Source: Conexibacter sp. CPCC 205762 (lineage in GTDB: Bacteria; Actinomycetota; Thermoleophilia; Solirubrobacterales; Solirubrobacteraceae). From it: a stretch of 64,000 nucleotides of DNA. The position numbers and the translations under genes were made by a program. Numbering within the stretch: position 1 is the first letter of the stretch; the number at the start of each line of letters is the position of its first letter. Shown one piece after another: positions 43,037 to 51,864 of this stretch. The notes below the pieces were generated by a model, which saw only the letters and a list, made by a program, of their open reading frames with translations, was not told the origin of the DNA and ran no database searches. The stretch is from the NCBI RefSeq assembly GCF_030646155.1, contig NZ_JAUTDN010000005.1:124001-188000 (forward strand). Direction: 5' to 3'.

Positions 43037-44941
43037 TCAGCCCTCCCGCCACTTCCGTCGCACGCGCCGCACCGGCGCTGAACGCGGGGCTGGCGGAACC
43101 GGCGACGGGGGTCGCGGATCACGAGACGGTACGTTCGCGGGCGCTGCCGCGCTCGGGGCGACCGGGCCGCGGCTCGACGCAGGCGTTGGCGATTGCATCG
43201 GCCGCGCTGCCCCTGGTGGTGCCGATGAGATCGGCGCGGGATCGCGCGGCGCAGGGGGCGGGCGCCAAACCGGACCGACGGCGCCAGCGCCGCGCCGCGC
43301 CGCGCCGGCTGCGCGTGGCGACGGCTTCGCACCGGCCCCGCCGGCTTTGTGCGGGATCGGTCCTTGGGCCCATGGCGCCGCCGACGGAGTCGCCGTCGCT
43401 CGCGACGGCGTTGCGGCCCTACCGGCCAATCTGCGGTCGTCACCTGCGGCGGGCGGTGGCGGTGTCCGGTCGCTTCTCGACGTCTGGGCAGGTCTGAGCG
43501 CTCGCCGCGACGTTGGACTGGCGGCCCTCGTCGGCGGACGTTCGCTGCTGTCTGGCTGCCGGCGGTTCGTACCGCCCGCGCCAGCGGGCGTGGCCTGCGC
43601 CCTCGCTTCACCCGGGCCGGGCACGTTCGGCGCAGCAGCGCTCGAGCTAGGCGATGCCGCACGGCTGCGCGGAGCCGCGCCGGCAGGAGCACCCTCAACC
43701 GAGGTCGTCGTCGCGCGGCTGGTATCGCGCTGCGCTGCCGTCCCGTCTCTGGCAGGCCACTCTCGCTGGCGCGCGCCGGCTCCAGCAGGCGCGCCCTCGG
43801 CGGTCCTGCCGGTCGTGCTGACAGACCGCCGGGCACCAGCCATCGCGAACGCCGGCTGGACGCCCGCTGCTGCCGTCGCAAGCTGCGTTGCCGGGCGAGT
43901 CGCAGCGCGCACCAGCGCGGCGCGAGCGACACGCGCGCCGCCGCGAACGGCGGCGCTTCCCCCGATTTCGACCCGCGCGGCGGGGCCGACGGTCGCGAGC
44001 GCGCCCGCGATTCTGCCTTTGATCCCGCTCCACAGCAGCAGCGGCCACCGCACGGCGAGCAGCAGGATGACGATCGCCGCCAGCACGCCGACGAACTGGG
44101 CGCCCAGCTCGCCAGAGACGCCCGCCGACCAGCGCGTCATGTCGGCTGTAAAGGCGCCGGCCGTGGTGAACAGGACGCACCAGCCGACGGGAACCAACGC
44201 GGCGCTCAACAGCGTGTAGCGCCAGGCCGCCCAGATGCCGTGCGTCTCATCGACGACGGAGCTGACGATCGCCAGCGGCGCCGACACGTACAGCAGGGCG
44301 AACAGCACCAGCAGTCCGACGCTCATCATCAGCAAGCCGACCGCCAGAACGACTGCGGCGATCCCGAGCAGCGCCAGCAGCAGCCCGTTGCCGGACAGCA
44401 GGCTGCCGGCGAAGACGAGCCCGACCATCCGCTCCAGTCCCTCGGCAGCCGCCGGTGAGGAGAGCAGCGCGGCGCTGACGCTGTTAGTCAGCGCGACCGC
44501 GTTGCCGATGAACGTCGGGTAGGCGACGAGCAGGATCGCTGCCAGCGCCGTTCTCGTCAGCGCCTGCTCGAACGCGACCGCGCGTCCCGCGAACTGCTGC
44601 AGCCACTGCTGCGTCCACGACGCCACCGACGCCAGGGACAGGAGCGGGATCGCGATCCAGCGAACGCCCTCCGACAATGTCGCGAGCGTCGGCCACACCT
44701 TCCGGTCGGTCGGGTCCGGCACCGTCACCAGCCGGCGGATCAGGTCGACAGACCCGTCGCGCAGCCAGTCCGGCACGAGCGCGTCCAAGAACGACGAGAA
44801 GAAGAACTTCACGACGTCCTGCACGATCTCCTTGACCGACGGGAAGTCGAGCAGTGCCGCTGGCGTCGCCGCCGCCGCCGGCGCGGCGACGACGAGCAGA
44901 ACGCCGACAGCTCCGACGCTGATCGCGGCGGCGCGACGCAT
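43037..44941 (-). CDS. VirB6/TrbL-like T4SS membrane protein
   Basis: 634 residues. A signal-like N-terminus (SVGAVGVLLVVAAPAAAAT) is followed by about six membrane helices up to residue 300 in the VirB6/TrbL layout (IAIPLLSLASVASWTQQW, LLVAYPTFIGNAVALTNS, VLFALLYVSAPLAIVSS). The last 300 residues are Ala/Arg/Pro-rich and disordered, probably cytoplasmic. It forms part of the transfer channel across the membrane. It sits three bases after the pilin-like gene stop; all T4SS genes here are coupled. Confidence 0.82.
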   Translation of the reverse strand: MRRAAAISVGAVGVLLVVAAPAAAATPAALLDFPSVKEIVQDVVKFFFSSFLDALVPDWLRDGSVDLIRRLVTVPDPTDRKVWPTLATLSEGVRWIAIPLLSLASVASWTQQWLQQFAGRAVAFEQALTRTALAAILLVAYPTFIGNAVALTNSVSAALLSSPAAAEGLERMVGLVFAGSLLSGNGLLLALLGIAAVVLAVGLLMMSVGLLVLFALLYVSAPLAIVSSVVDETHGIWAAWRYTLLSAALVPVGWCVLFTTAGAFTADMTRWSAGVSGELGAQFVGVLAAIVILLLAVRWPLLLWSGIKGRIAGALATVGPAARVEIGGSAAVRGGARVARAALVRAATRPATQLATAAAGVQPAFAMAGARRSVSTTGRTAEGAPAGAGARQREWPARDGTAAQRDTSRATTTSVEGAPAGAAPRSRAASPSSSAAAPNVPGPGEARAQATPAGAGGTNRRQPDSSERPPTRAASPTSRRALRPAQTSRSDRTPPPPAAGDDRRLAGRAATPSRATATPSAAPWAQGPIPHKAGGAGAKPSPRAAGAARRGAGAVGPVWRPPPAPRDPAPISSAPPGAARPMQSPTPASSRGPVAPSAAAPANVPSRDPRPPSPVPPAPRSAPVRRVRRKWREG

Positions 44942-44944
44942 CGC

Positions 44945-45286
44945 CTAGGCGACGAGCCCGGTCGCGGCGACGAGCATGAAGACGCCCTTGACGACTCTCA
45001 GCGTCTTCTCGTGCGCGCGCTCGTCGCCGTAGATGTGGCCGGCGGCGAGACCGACGATGACGAGCACGATCGTCGCGCCGATGAAGCCGAGCAGGTTGTT
45101 CGTCAGCGCCTCGGTGATCGCCTTGACGGATCTGATCATCGACTGGTTGGCGCCTCTGCCGAACGCTCCGGCGGCACTCAACGCGCCCACCTGTGCAGAC
45201 GAAGCAGCGGTGAGCCCGAGGAGAACGAGCGCGATCAGTCGCGAGCGGGCCGCTCGCGCGGTGTGGAGACAGGAGTTGTGTAACAC
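44945..45286 (-). CDS. VirB2/TrbC-like pilin
   Basis: 113 residues. GTG at 45286 with a good ribosome-binding site (GAAAGGTG). A cleavable N-terminal segment (RLIALVLLGLTAASSA) is followed by two membrane helices (LTNNLLGFIGATIVLVIVGL and VVKGVFMLVAATGLVA) in the VirB2/TrbC layout. It would be the pilus subunit or channel lining. Family call rests on size, topology and place before VirB6. Confidence 0.72.
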   Translation of the reverse strand: MLHNSCLHTARAARSRLIALVLLGLTAASSAQVGALSAAGAFGRGANQSMIRSVKAITEALTNNLLGFIGATIVLVIVGLAAGHIYGDERAHEKTLRVVKGVFMLVAATGLVA

Positions 45287-45300
45287 GTCGGCACCTTTCG

Positions 45301-46074
45301 TCAGGGGTGTTCGAAGCAGAGCTCGCAGGGCGTCGGAGGCGCCGGCGGCAGCTCCGAACGAGGTGACGGCGTCGGTACACGCGAGGGAACTGTCGCTTGC
45401 TGTTGAGCGGGCGCCGACGGACGTCTCGACGCTCGATGCGGCTGAACGCGCTTCGGACGACGCTTCGCTCGCGGTTTCAGCGTGCCGCGCTTCTTCGCGA
45501 TCGGTCTCGCCGGCGCTGTCTCGATGACCGTCTGCACGCGCGGCTCCACAGCCGCCTCGGGTGAGCCTCCACGAAGCGCTACGACCACGAGCGTGGCGGC
45601 TATCAACGCGCCGCCGACCCCTACTGCGCTGCGACGCCAGTCCACCGGCCACCATCGGGATCGAACGGCTGGCGCTGGCAGTTCAGTGGAAGGGCTGTCG
45701 TCGCGCCCGGCAGCGTCGTCGAGATCGGTCTCGCTGAACAGCAGCGTAGCCGGCAGCTCGTACCAGTCGTCGCCAGCGTCATCGATCGGGGGCGAGTCCG
45801 GGATAGTGGGCTCGTTCGCGGCGTGTGCGACACGCCCAACTACGAGCGTCACGACATCGCCTCGCCGAGCGGCTTCGCCCGCACCCGGGTCCTGGCCAAC
45901 GACCAGGCGATCACTAGCGGCGTCGTTAGCGTCTTGTTCCTCAAGCGCCGGCACGAGGTCGAGCTGCCGCAACTGCTCGATCGCCGCCGCCGGGGTCTCG
46001 CCGAGCAAGTCGACGATTTCAATCCGAGGTTCGTCCGCCGGTTGAGCGGCACGGTCGCTGGCGCTCCGCGTCAT
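45301..46074 (-). CDS. PASTA-domain membrane protein heading the conjugation operon
   Basis: 257 residues. One N-terminal cytoplasmic PASTA-like domain (VDLLGETPAAAIEQLRQLDL, VVGQDPGAGEAARRGD), an acidic linker, a single membrane helix (AVGVGGALIAATLVVVAL) and a basic/Pro-rich tail ending in CELCFEHP. PASTA domains usually face outward and bind muropeptides; here the helix comes after the PASTA domain, which would leave it inside. It is the first gene of the operon, 14 bases before the pilin gene. Perhaps a wall or kinase signal input for transfer. Confidence 0.7.
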   Translation of the reverse strand: MTRSASDRAAQPADEPRIEIVDLLGETPAAAIEQLRQLDLVPALEEQDANDAASDRLVVGQDPGAGEAARRGDVVTLVVGRVAHAANEPTIPDSPPIDDAGDDWYELPATLLFSETDLDDAAGRDDSPSTELPAPAVRSRWWPVDWRRSAVGVGGALIAATLVVVALRGGSPEAAVEPRVQTVIETAPARPIAKKRGTLKPRAKRRPKRVQPHRASRRPSAPAQQQATVPSRVPTPSPRSELPPAPPTPCELCFEHP

Positions 46075-46148
46075 TTCAGCGTCCCGGCAGCCGGGTCCAC
46101 GTTCGGTGTGGTCATTTCCATGCCGCTAAGAGGCCGACGGCGTCAAAG

Positions 46149-46174
46149 TTCGCCCCCCTTTGGGGGGGGACGAA
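46149..46174. terminator. Strong hairpin upstream of the conjugation operon
   Basis: TTCG + C6 pairs with G8 + ACGAA around a TTT loop (TTCGCCCCCC and GGGGGGGGACGAA). It lies 75 bases before the PASTA gene, in the leader or as a terminator of upstream read-through. Confidence 0.5.
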
Positions 46175-46202
46175 TCTCTCGCGCTACCGGCTCAGAGCAC
46201 GC

Positions 46203-46418
46203 ATGCAGATGTCATCTCGCCATTTCGAAGCGCCAGATAGAGCCGTCGACCGCCTGCTCCTCGCAGCGCGAGAACTTGAGCTCGCGGCCTCGCGGCTCGC
46301 ACTCGCAGGCTTCCTCTCCTCGAGTCCTACCGAGCGGGACGCGACGTGGACGTTCAGCTCGCCGAGCGGATCCGTCGTCGTGCGTGGCGGCCGCGTCGAG
46401 ATCGGATCGCCGACGTGA
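46203..46418 (+). CDS. Small protein of unknown function
   Basis: 71 residues starting MQMSSRHFEAPD, with a helix (RLLLAARELELAASRLALAG) and strands (WTFSSPSGSVVVRGGRVEIG). Codon third positions are mostly G/C, unlike the overlapping minus frame. No family is known. No clear ribosome-binding site. It fills most of the 579-base gap between the two minus-strand genes; the rest of that gap (46,420-46,653) shows no gene. Confidence 0.35.
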   Translation: MQMSSRHFEAPDRAVDRLLLAARELELAASRLALAGFLSSSPTERDATWTFSSPSGSVVVRGGRVEIGSPT

Positions 46419-46653
46419 TCGGCGCCGGCAAGGAGGGCCCGTCAGAGCAGGGCTCTCTCCAGTAACGAGGCACCGAGATTTGAACTCCATTGAACAGGTG
46501 CTCGCAGGCGCATTCGCTGCTGTGTCGGGCTCTGAGGTGCCCTGAGGTAGCCTCGGATCGGCGCAGAATGGCACCTACAAAGGCACCTGCGTCGCCTACA
46601 CAAGCAACAGCGCCGGTGCCCCTACCGCGGATCCGACTTTGCTTGAGCGAAGC

Positions 46654-47202
46654 TCACGCCAAGTCCGACCGCGTCTTTCCACCGATGTGCTTGTAGTTGG
46701 TCATGACGCCGTCGGACCACGTCGCTTCCCAGCAGGGTCCAGGCGGCAGGCACGCTTCTTTCCGCGACTGGCTGTCCACCATGAGGAGACCGCAGCTCGG
46801 GCATGTCGCTTCGTTCAGAACCTGGCCACCCTCCGCGGTCAGGACGGCATGCTGTACGACGCCATCTGCCCGCATCGGCGGATCGAGCGTTGCCCAGCCG
46901 GCCTGGACCGCGGCCCTGACCGCGTTGGGCATCGGCAGCCAGCCGTCGACGGACTCGTAGGTGATCGGCGCCTCCTCCCCGACGTTGATCGCGCGCACGA
47001 GCGGGCATCGGCCCTTGCTCGCCATCTTGAGAGCGCGGAGCTCGTCCAGATTCGGTCGCCTCTCGGCAGGGAGCTGCCGAGCGGAGTGGCGGCGAGCCGC
47101 GGCGCGCTCGGCGAGCAAGGCGCGGCGAGCCTCGGTGTACTTCTCACCGGTGCTCGCGGCTCGAGCGCGCACGGCCTTCTTGAAGGTACCGTTCTCCGTC
47201 AT
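46654..47202 (-). CDS. TGEKYT-motif protein with C-terminal cysteine motif
   Basis: 182 residues; ATG 47202 has a good ribosome-binding site (GGGACAGGAG). Residues 6-27 read FKKAVRARAASTGEKYTEAR, shared with the protein at 48,369. Later parts have GWLPMPNAVRAAVQAG and CPSCGLLMVDSQ, a zinc-ribbon-like CxxC. The N-terminal motif appears at the front of diverse actinobacterial proteins, perhaps a docking element; I do not know its role. Function unknown. Confidence 0.65.
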   Translation of the reverse strand: MTENGTFKKAVRARAASTGEKYTEARRALLAERAAARRHSARQLPAERRPNLDELRALKMASKGRCPLVRAINVGEEAPITYESVDGWLPMPNAVRAAVQAGWATLDPPMRADGVVQHAVLTAEGGQVLNEATCPSCGLLMVDSQSRKEACLPPGPCWEATWSDGVMTNYKHIGGKTRSDLA

Positions 47203-47469
47203 GGGAACTCCTGTCCCTGGCCGGACCCCACGCGTCACGACCGCTTTGATCGGAGCGACTAACCCGAGCCCGTGGGCCCTTGCTCTTCGTCGCCGGCGCG
47301 TGCGTGGGCCGCGCATCGGCTCTGAGGAGGCGCCGGGGTGGCGGCGCTCCTAACAGGATACCGCCGACTCCCGACGGCCCACATCTGGTCGGCGTTGCCC
47401 GGAGTTAGGGCTGGTTCAAGTTGGCGGTGACCGACGTCCTGACCTCGCTGCGCCTGATAAGACCAAGCG

Positions 47470-48153
47470 GTGCTCAAGCTCACGCAGGAGTTGCTCGACG
47501 TTCCTATCGACCAACTCGGCCTGATGGTCCTGAAAGACTTTCTCGACAACGACGGCTGGAACAGATCCAGCTACGTCGGCGAGGCTCGTGGCGCTGGCGC
47601 ATCGATCCAGATTCAGCGCGCCTTGGCAGAAGCGTTCTCCTGGCTGGAAGGCCGCGGTCTGCTTGCGCTCGACCCATCGCAGTCTTCTTCCAACGCGGTG
47701 TTCGTGACACGCATCGGCCGCCTCGTCGCAGAAGACGGTCCCGACGCGTTCTATGCGACCGAGCGACTTCAGCGCAACTTGCACCGAGCGATTGAGCGGG
47801 TAGCCCGGCCTCAGTTCTTGATCGGCGCCTACGAACAGGGCGTGTTCGTCGCGATGAAGGCGGTCGAGGTGCGCGTCCGCGCGCTGTGCAGGCTCGGCGA
47901 CGAGGTCGTCGGTGTCGACCTGATGAACAAGGCCTGGGGCAGAAGCGGCCTCATCACCGACCCGGACGCAGTGCCTGGCGAGCAGGAAGGCACCCGTGCC
48001 CTCTTCGCCGGCGCCTACGCGGTCTTCCGCAACCCGAGCGGCCATCGCGAGGTTGATTACGACGACGTCGTCGAAGCCGCCGAGATGGTGCAGCTCGCAA
48101 GCCTGTTGATGCGCATTCTCGATCGCACTGAACGCCGGATCTCGTCCAAGTAG
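47470..48153 (+). CDS. TIGR02391 (Hypoth_Ymh)-type protein
   Basis: 227 residues from GTG 47470. The C-terminal half has the family core: GAYEQGVFVAMKAVEVRVR, VGVDLMNKAWG, EQEGTRALFAGAYAVFRNPSGHREVDYDD and MVQLASLLMRILDRTE. The family (also called Ymh) is common in prophage and defence regions and is related to HEPN-like folds; the RNPSGHR segment fits an RX4-6H-like HEPN motif. The N-terminal 100 residues resemble a winged-helix. A ribonuclease role is plausible but inferred. Confidence 0.75.
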   Translation: MLKLTQELLDVPIDQLGLMVLKDFLDNDGWNRSSYVGEARGAGASIQIQRALAEAFSWLEGRGLLALDPSQSSSNAVFVTRIGRLVAEDGPDAFYATERLQRNLHRAIERVARPQFLIGAYEQGVFVAMKAVEVRVRALCRLGDEVVGVDLMNKAWGRSGLITDPDAVPGEQEGTRALFAGAYAVFRNPSGHREVDYDDVVEAAEMVQLASLLMRILDRTERRISSK

Positions 48154-48217
48154 GCCGCGTCTCGCTGGAGCGGTGGGCCCGCTCTGGACCAAGCCTGAGT
48201 CCTTCTATAGGGTCCGA

Positions 48218-48240
48218 GGTGCGCGATCCTCTCGCGCACC
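48218..48240 (+). terminator. Hairpin after the TIGR02391 gene
   Basis: GGTGCGCGA (48218-48226) pairs perfectly with TCGCGCACC (48232-48240) around a 5-base loop, 65 bases past the stop. No T-run. Confidence 0.6.
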
Positions 48241-48368
48241 CCCTGAGTCGAAGGCGCCCCGCGCGCGCTCGGCGCAGATGGGCAAGAGACGGAGTCTCAG
48301 AGGTCGAGTACGCCAGCACGCCGAGATACAGGGCGTGGCGCGCGGGGCTACGTCCGGAATCGAGTGTC

Positions 48369-49160
48369 GTGACTGGTCATCTGAAGCGTGCCGTCCGAGA
48401 GCGCATGGCGGCGACGGGCGAGAAGTACACGCAGGCGTACCGTGCCCTGACCGAACCGGACGACGGCTTCATCCCTGAGGTCGTACCCGGGAAGGTGACC
48501 GCCGTGATGTCCTCCGGCGGTCACCTGAACCTCGACCTGATCGCACCCGCGCTGACCGCCGCGCTGGCGACCGGGCAGCGGCTCATCGTCGTTCCGTACG
48601 AAGGCCGCACGGTCTACAGCCTGCCAGGCCTGCTCGACCTTGCCGTCATGCGCGGGATCACCGACGACGACGCGATCGCCGAGATCTTCGCCACCAGAGA
48701 CAGAGCCCGGCTCGCGAGGATTTTCGAGGCGGTCGACGACATCGAGTTCTGGATGCCGAGAGTTCCTCAAACGAGATGGGAAGAGAAGCTCGACAACCAG
48801 ACCGTCGTGTGGGTCCAGGATGTGCAGGCGGCGGCGCCGCTGGGCGGAGTCGAGGGCGATCCGTTTCGCGATCACGGGATGCGGGCGCAGCTGACGACGT
48901 TGCGGCGTATCGCTCGCGACACCGGCGCCGGCGTCGCGATCGCCAACTGCACTGACATCCAGAAGGACTGGAAGCTGGTCGCGGAATGCGTCGACACCGC
49001 CTACGGCGTCGAAGTGCTCGACCGGCTGACCTACCAGAGCGGCGGCGAGCCTCGCGACCTGCGGATCCACTGCTACGACCGTGGCCACAGAAGCTGGCAG
49101 GCGCGACGAACGGCTCCGGCCCGCTCGGTCACGACATGGCGGCCGGTCCTCTACACCTGA
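48369..49160 (+). CDS. TGEKYT-motif protein with degenerate RecA/DnaB-like ATPase fold
   Basis: 263 residues from GTG 48369. The N-terminus LKRAVRERMAATGEKYTQAY matches the motif in the protein at 46,654. The rest looks like a RecA/DnaB-fold protein that lost its P-loop: VTAVMSSGGHLNLDLIAPAL where Walker A should be, QRLIVVPYEGR, VVWVQDVQAAAP at the Walker B position, and GAGVAIANCTDI after it. It may be a catalytically dead partner. The function is unknown. Confidence 0.65.
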   Translation: MTGHLKRAVRERMAATGEKYTQAYRALTEPDDGFIPEVVPGKVTAVMSSGGHLNLDLIAPALTAALATGQRLIVVPYEGRTVYSLPGLLDLAVMRGITDDDAIAEIFATRDRARLARIFEAVDDIEFWMPRVPQTRWEEKLDNQTVVWVQDVQAAAPLGGVEGDPFRDHGMRAQLTTLRRIARDTGAGVAIANCTDIQKDWKLVAECVDTAYGVEVLDRLTYQSGGEPRDLRIHCYDRGHRSWQARRTAPARSVTTWRPVLYT

Positions 49161-49174
49161 GTACCGCCCTGGCG

Positions 49175-49200
49175 CCGGTCCCAGCGGGTTGTGGGACCGG
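49175..49200 (+). terminator. Perfect 9-bp hairpin
   Basis: CCGGTCCCA (49175-49183) pairs with TGGGACCGG (49192-49200), loop of 8, starting 14 bases after the TGEKYT/RecA-like gene. Confidence 0.65.
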
Positions 49201-49259
49201 TAACGCCCGGATATGGAAACCGCGCAGCTGGGAGATCAACGACCTATCTGATCAGGCAG

Positions 49260-49370
49260 ATGCAACACCCGACCGAACTGATGCGCCACCAAGCAGAAGC
49301 GAAGGCGATCGGCCTCGCGACCAACGAAATCATCCGCATCGACGACTACGAGCCAGAGCCGGACCGCTGA
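49260..49370 (+). CDS. Possible 36-residue protein
   Basis: ATG CAA CAC opens a short frame (MQHPTELMRHQAEAKAIGL, then ATNEIIRIDDYEPEPDR). GC at third positions and sensible amino acids suggest coding. No family known; it could be the end of a decayed longer gene, since the frame is open for 19 codons upstream. Low confidence. Confidence 0.3.
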   Translation: MQHPTELMRHQAEAKAIGLATNEIIRIDDYEPEPDR

Positions 49371-49382
49371 TCCTCCTACGAC

Positions 49383-50684
49383 TCACCGCTTGAGGGACTC
49401 TGCCACGAGCAGACGAGCCGTTCTCGCCACACGCTCCGCGCCTTCCCGCGGTCTGATGCCCTCCAACGACTCCTTCTCGCTTTCGGCGGTCGCTTCCATC
49501 ACGACGCGGAGTTTCGAGTCTATGAGAGCGAGGAAATCGAGATTCATCACAAAGAGGCTGTCCCAAGCGCTCGTGTAGACACCGTCGTTCGGCTCGCAGT
49601 TCATCACGGCTGCGACAAACATATTCGCCGTCGTATCCCACTCGTTGCCGACCACGTGATGACTGAGCGCACCAACGAGCGAAGCCGCGTACGCGCGTGC
49701 GGCCGGATCTCTGGCGCGAAAGCGATTCGCGAACGCACGGAACAGCATCATTTGATCTCTAGGGCCAACGACACCGAAGACGGTCGGCACCAGCATGAAG
49801 TAGCGCCCTCCGCCCGTGGCTCTCCCATCTACGCGACGCGCTTCTCGGGTATCTCTTACGAGCGCATTGACGACGTTCGCTTGATGGCGAACCGGCAGCA
49901 TGGTGAACACGACGCCGTTGAGCAAGGCGATGCCGATGTCAAACGTTCTGTCGTCAGCGAGGTACCTCGCGCAGATCCTTGCGGCTCTTCTGAGGATCGG
50001 TCTATTTGCAGCGTGCAGTTCAAGCGTCTCGATGTAGACCTGCCGCAGGTTCGTCGCTTTGCCCGCATCCTCGCTCTCGAACGCTTCACGGAAGGCGGTC
50101 GCAAGGGCGCCAACGAGCGCGGGCAGCTGCGCGGCCGGAAGCGATCCGACAAGGTCCGCGATCGCTTCGCTGGTCGCGCTGAAGCGGCTCTGTCCCGCCT
50201 CCGCAACGATCTCATCGACCGTCGTGGGGTGCGCAGCGATCGCGAGATGCCGAGCGCACAAACTCATGATCGCGAGGTACTCGAAGCAGCGAATGGGATC
50301 GTTCGCATACGGCGGGCTCGCGTCATGCGCCATCGGATTTCGGACGTAGAACACGATGCCTGCCAGGAATCGCAGGATCCCCCGATGCATGCTCTGATCG
50401 GTCTCGGTGACGAAGTCGGTCAGCTGAAGTCTTGGATCGCTGTCGGCGATCAGATTGACAAGTCTGGCTCCGTCCGCTTGGGAGTCGAGCAGGTCCCGCA
50501 GCTCGTCTCGAAGCGAGTACCAAGCAGCCTCAACCGCGCCACCGTAGTCCATCTGCGCCCAAAGCGGATCCGCTGCTCTCGCGATCAGCGGATGCAGCTC
50601 CGAGAGCGTCAGCTGACCGTGGGATGCGGAGGCGACGTTATCGTCGGCTGTGATGTCGAGGTCTCCCGGCTCCACGGCTTCCAT
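49383..50684 (-). CDS. Large protein with N-terminal TIGR02391-like domain
   Basis: 433 residues. The N-terminal 140 residues resemble the TIGR02391/Ymh domain: LHPLIARAADPLWAQMDYGG, AAWYSLRDELRDLL, GARLVNLIADSDPRLQLTDF and FLAGIVFYVRNPMAHD, again with an R-N-P-x-x-H motif as in HEPN-like nucleases. Residues 150-430 are helical repeats of unknown type. GC is lower than in the core genes. It is the second such protein within 3 kb, pointing to a defence function, which is inference. Confidence 0.65.
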   Translation of the reverse strand: MEAVEPGDLDITADDNVASASHGQLTLSELHPLIARAADPLWAQMDYGGAVEAAWYSLRDELRDLLDSQADGARLVNLIADSDPRLQLTDFVTETDQSMHRGILRFLAGIVFYVRNPMAHDASPPYANDPIRCFEYLAIMSLCARHLAIAAHPTTVDEIVAEAGQSRFSATSEAIADLVGSLPAAQLPALVGALATAFREAFESEDAGKATNLRQVYIETLELHAANRPILRRAARICARYLADDRTFDIGIALLNGVVFTMLPVRHQANVVNALVRDTREARRVDGRATGGGRYFMLVPTVFGVVGPRDQMMLFRAFANRFRARDPAARAYAASLVGALSHHVVGNEWDTTANMFVAAVMNCEPNDGVYTSAWDSLFVMNLDFLALIDSKLRVVMEATAESEKESLEGIRPREGAERVARTARLLVAESLKR

Positions 50685-50835
50685 GATGACTAGAACAGCG
50701 ATCGCGGGTCGGCCCCGAAGTCTTCGCTTTCGGCTCTGTGCAGCGCATTCCAGCTCTGTGATATGGAAGGTTCGATCGCGCCTTTCAGCATTTCTGTAAG
50801 TCGTCCGTTACGCCGGGTACGCTGCTGCGCCCCTC

Positions 50836-51864
50836 ATGAAAACGGACGAGTTTCTTCTCAGAGAGCTGATCATCCACCGGGTACCGGACAAGAAGGTCGG
50901 TACCGAAGCGAGAGGCCCTGTCCTGTCTCAGGTCGCGGGCGATCACCCGAAGGACGTGCGCGCATATTTCCAGCGCCGTCTGCGGAGAGTCCTGAACGAC
51001 CGCGGCCAAGACGTGGTGGTGGCCGCGGACGGCGACAAGCGGACAACGGACGCGATTAGAGCGATCGCGGAGAAGCCGAAACTGTTCGTCGAGCAGTCGA
51101 AGGTGCTGGCGCAGCTCCTCTACGACGTGCAGAACGGACGGAACTCGGCCGGCATTCTGGTCGTCTGCTTGGGCAGCATCGAGGACCGCACGGCGGTCGG
51201 GCTGCTGAAGTTGGAGAACGAAAGAGGTGTTCGAGCGCAAGAGCAGCAGACCGACGCAGGCGAGACGTTCTTGCAGGTCACCATTCTCAGCGACCTGCTG
51301 CTCACCGACAGAACCCGCGTCTTCAAGGCGGCGGTGTTCGGCGCCTCGAAGAAGTCTCAGCAGCTGCGCGGCGTTGCCGCTGACGAGCAGGTCGAGCGCA
51401 ACCTCGCCTCGTTTTTCCTCAGAGACTTCCTCGGCTGCGAGCTGAAGTCGAGTCCTGCCGTGCAGACCGAGAGATACTTCACCACCGTCGAGTCCTACCT
51501 CGGCAAGATCGCTGACGGCGAAGAACGAGCCCGCTGCGAAATCGCGCTGCTGAACCAAATGCAGTCGAGACTGATCAGAACGATCGACCCGGTCCAGTTC
51601 GCGAACGAAGCGCTCGGCGATGCCACCCATCAGCCGTTCCTCGACCACCTTCAGGAGCACGGCGTTCCGGAGCAGGTGTTCCCGAAAGACACCAGCACCA
51701 TCGAGAGCCGCATCCGGCGTGTCGCCTACGGCTTCGAGTCGGGGATTCAGCTGATGGGCAAGCCGGAAGCCATGGACGAGCACGTCACCTTCGGCGAGAA
51801 GGAAGGCGACACGTCGAGAGTGATCATCAAGGACAGAATCGTGGATGTCGGATCCCGGCACTGA
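50836..51864 (+). CDS. Nucleoid-associated protein, NdpA/YejK-like
   Basis: 342 residues. It matches the 37-kDa nucleoid-associated family by layout and by LLYDVQNGRNSAGILVVCLG, DRTAVGLLKLENERGV and VFKAAVFGASKK. YejK binds DNA in gram-negatives; distant members occur in defence and restriction islands. The gene overlaps the RelA/SpoT-domain gene downstream by 20 bases, so the products are made together. I see no nuclease motif. Confidence 0.72.
   Translation: MKTDEFLLRELIIHRVPDKKVGTEARGPVLSQVAGDHPKDVRAYFQRRLRRVLNDRGQDVVVAADGDKRTTDAIRAIAEKPKLFVEQSKVLAQLLYDVQNGRNSAGILVVCLGSIEDRTAVGLLKLENERGVRAQEQQTDAGETFLQVTILSDLLLTDRTRVFKAAVFGASKKSQQLRGVAADEQVERNLASFFLRDFLGCELKSSPAVQTERYFTTVESYLGKIADGEERARCEIALLNQMQSRLIRTIDPVQFANEALGDATHQPFLDHLQEHGVPEQVFPKDTSTIESRIRRVAYGFESGIQLMGKPEAMDEHVTFGEKEGDTSRVIIKDRIVDVGSRH

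Noticed and set aside
46149..46174. C/G-rich hairpin considered as a riboswitch or origin of transfer
   Set aside because: A simple stem without conserved loops or flanking repeats; a terminator or leader stem is enough.
46465..46500. A T-arm-like word (GTTCAAATCTC on the minus strand) near 46,480, considered as a second tRNA fragment
   Set aside because: The flanking bases do not pair into a 5-bp T stem and no acceptor strand matches; likely chance.
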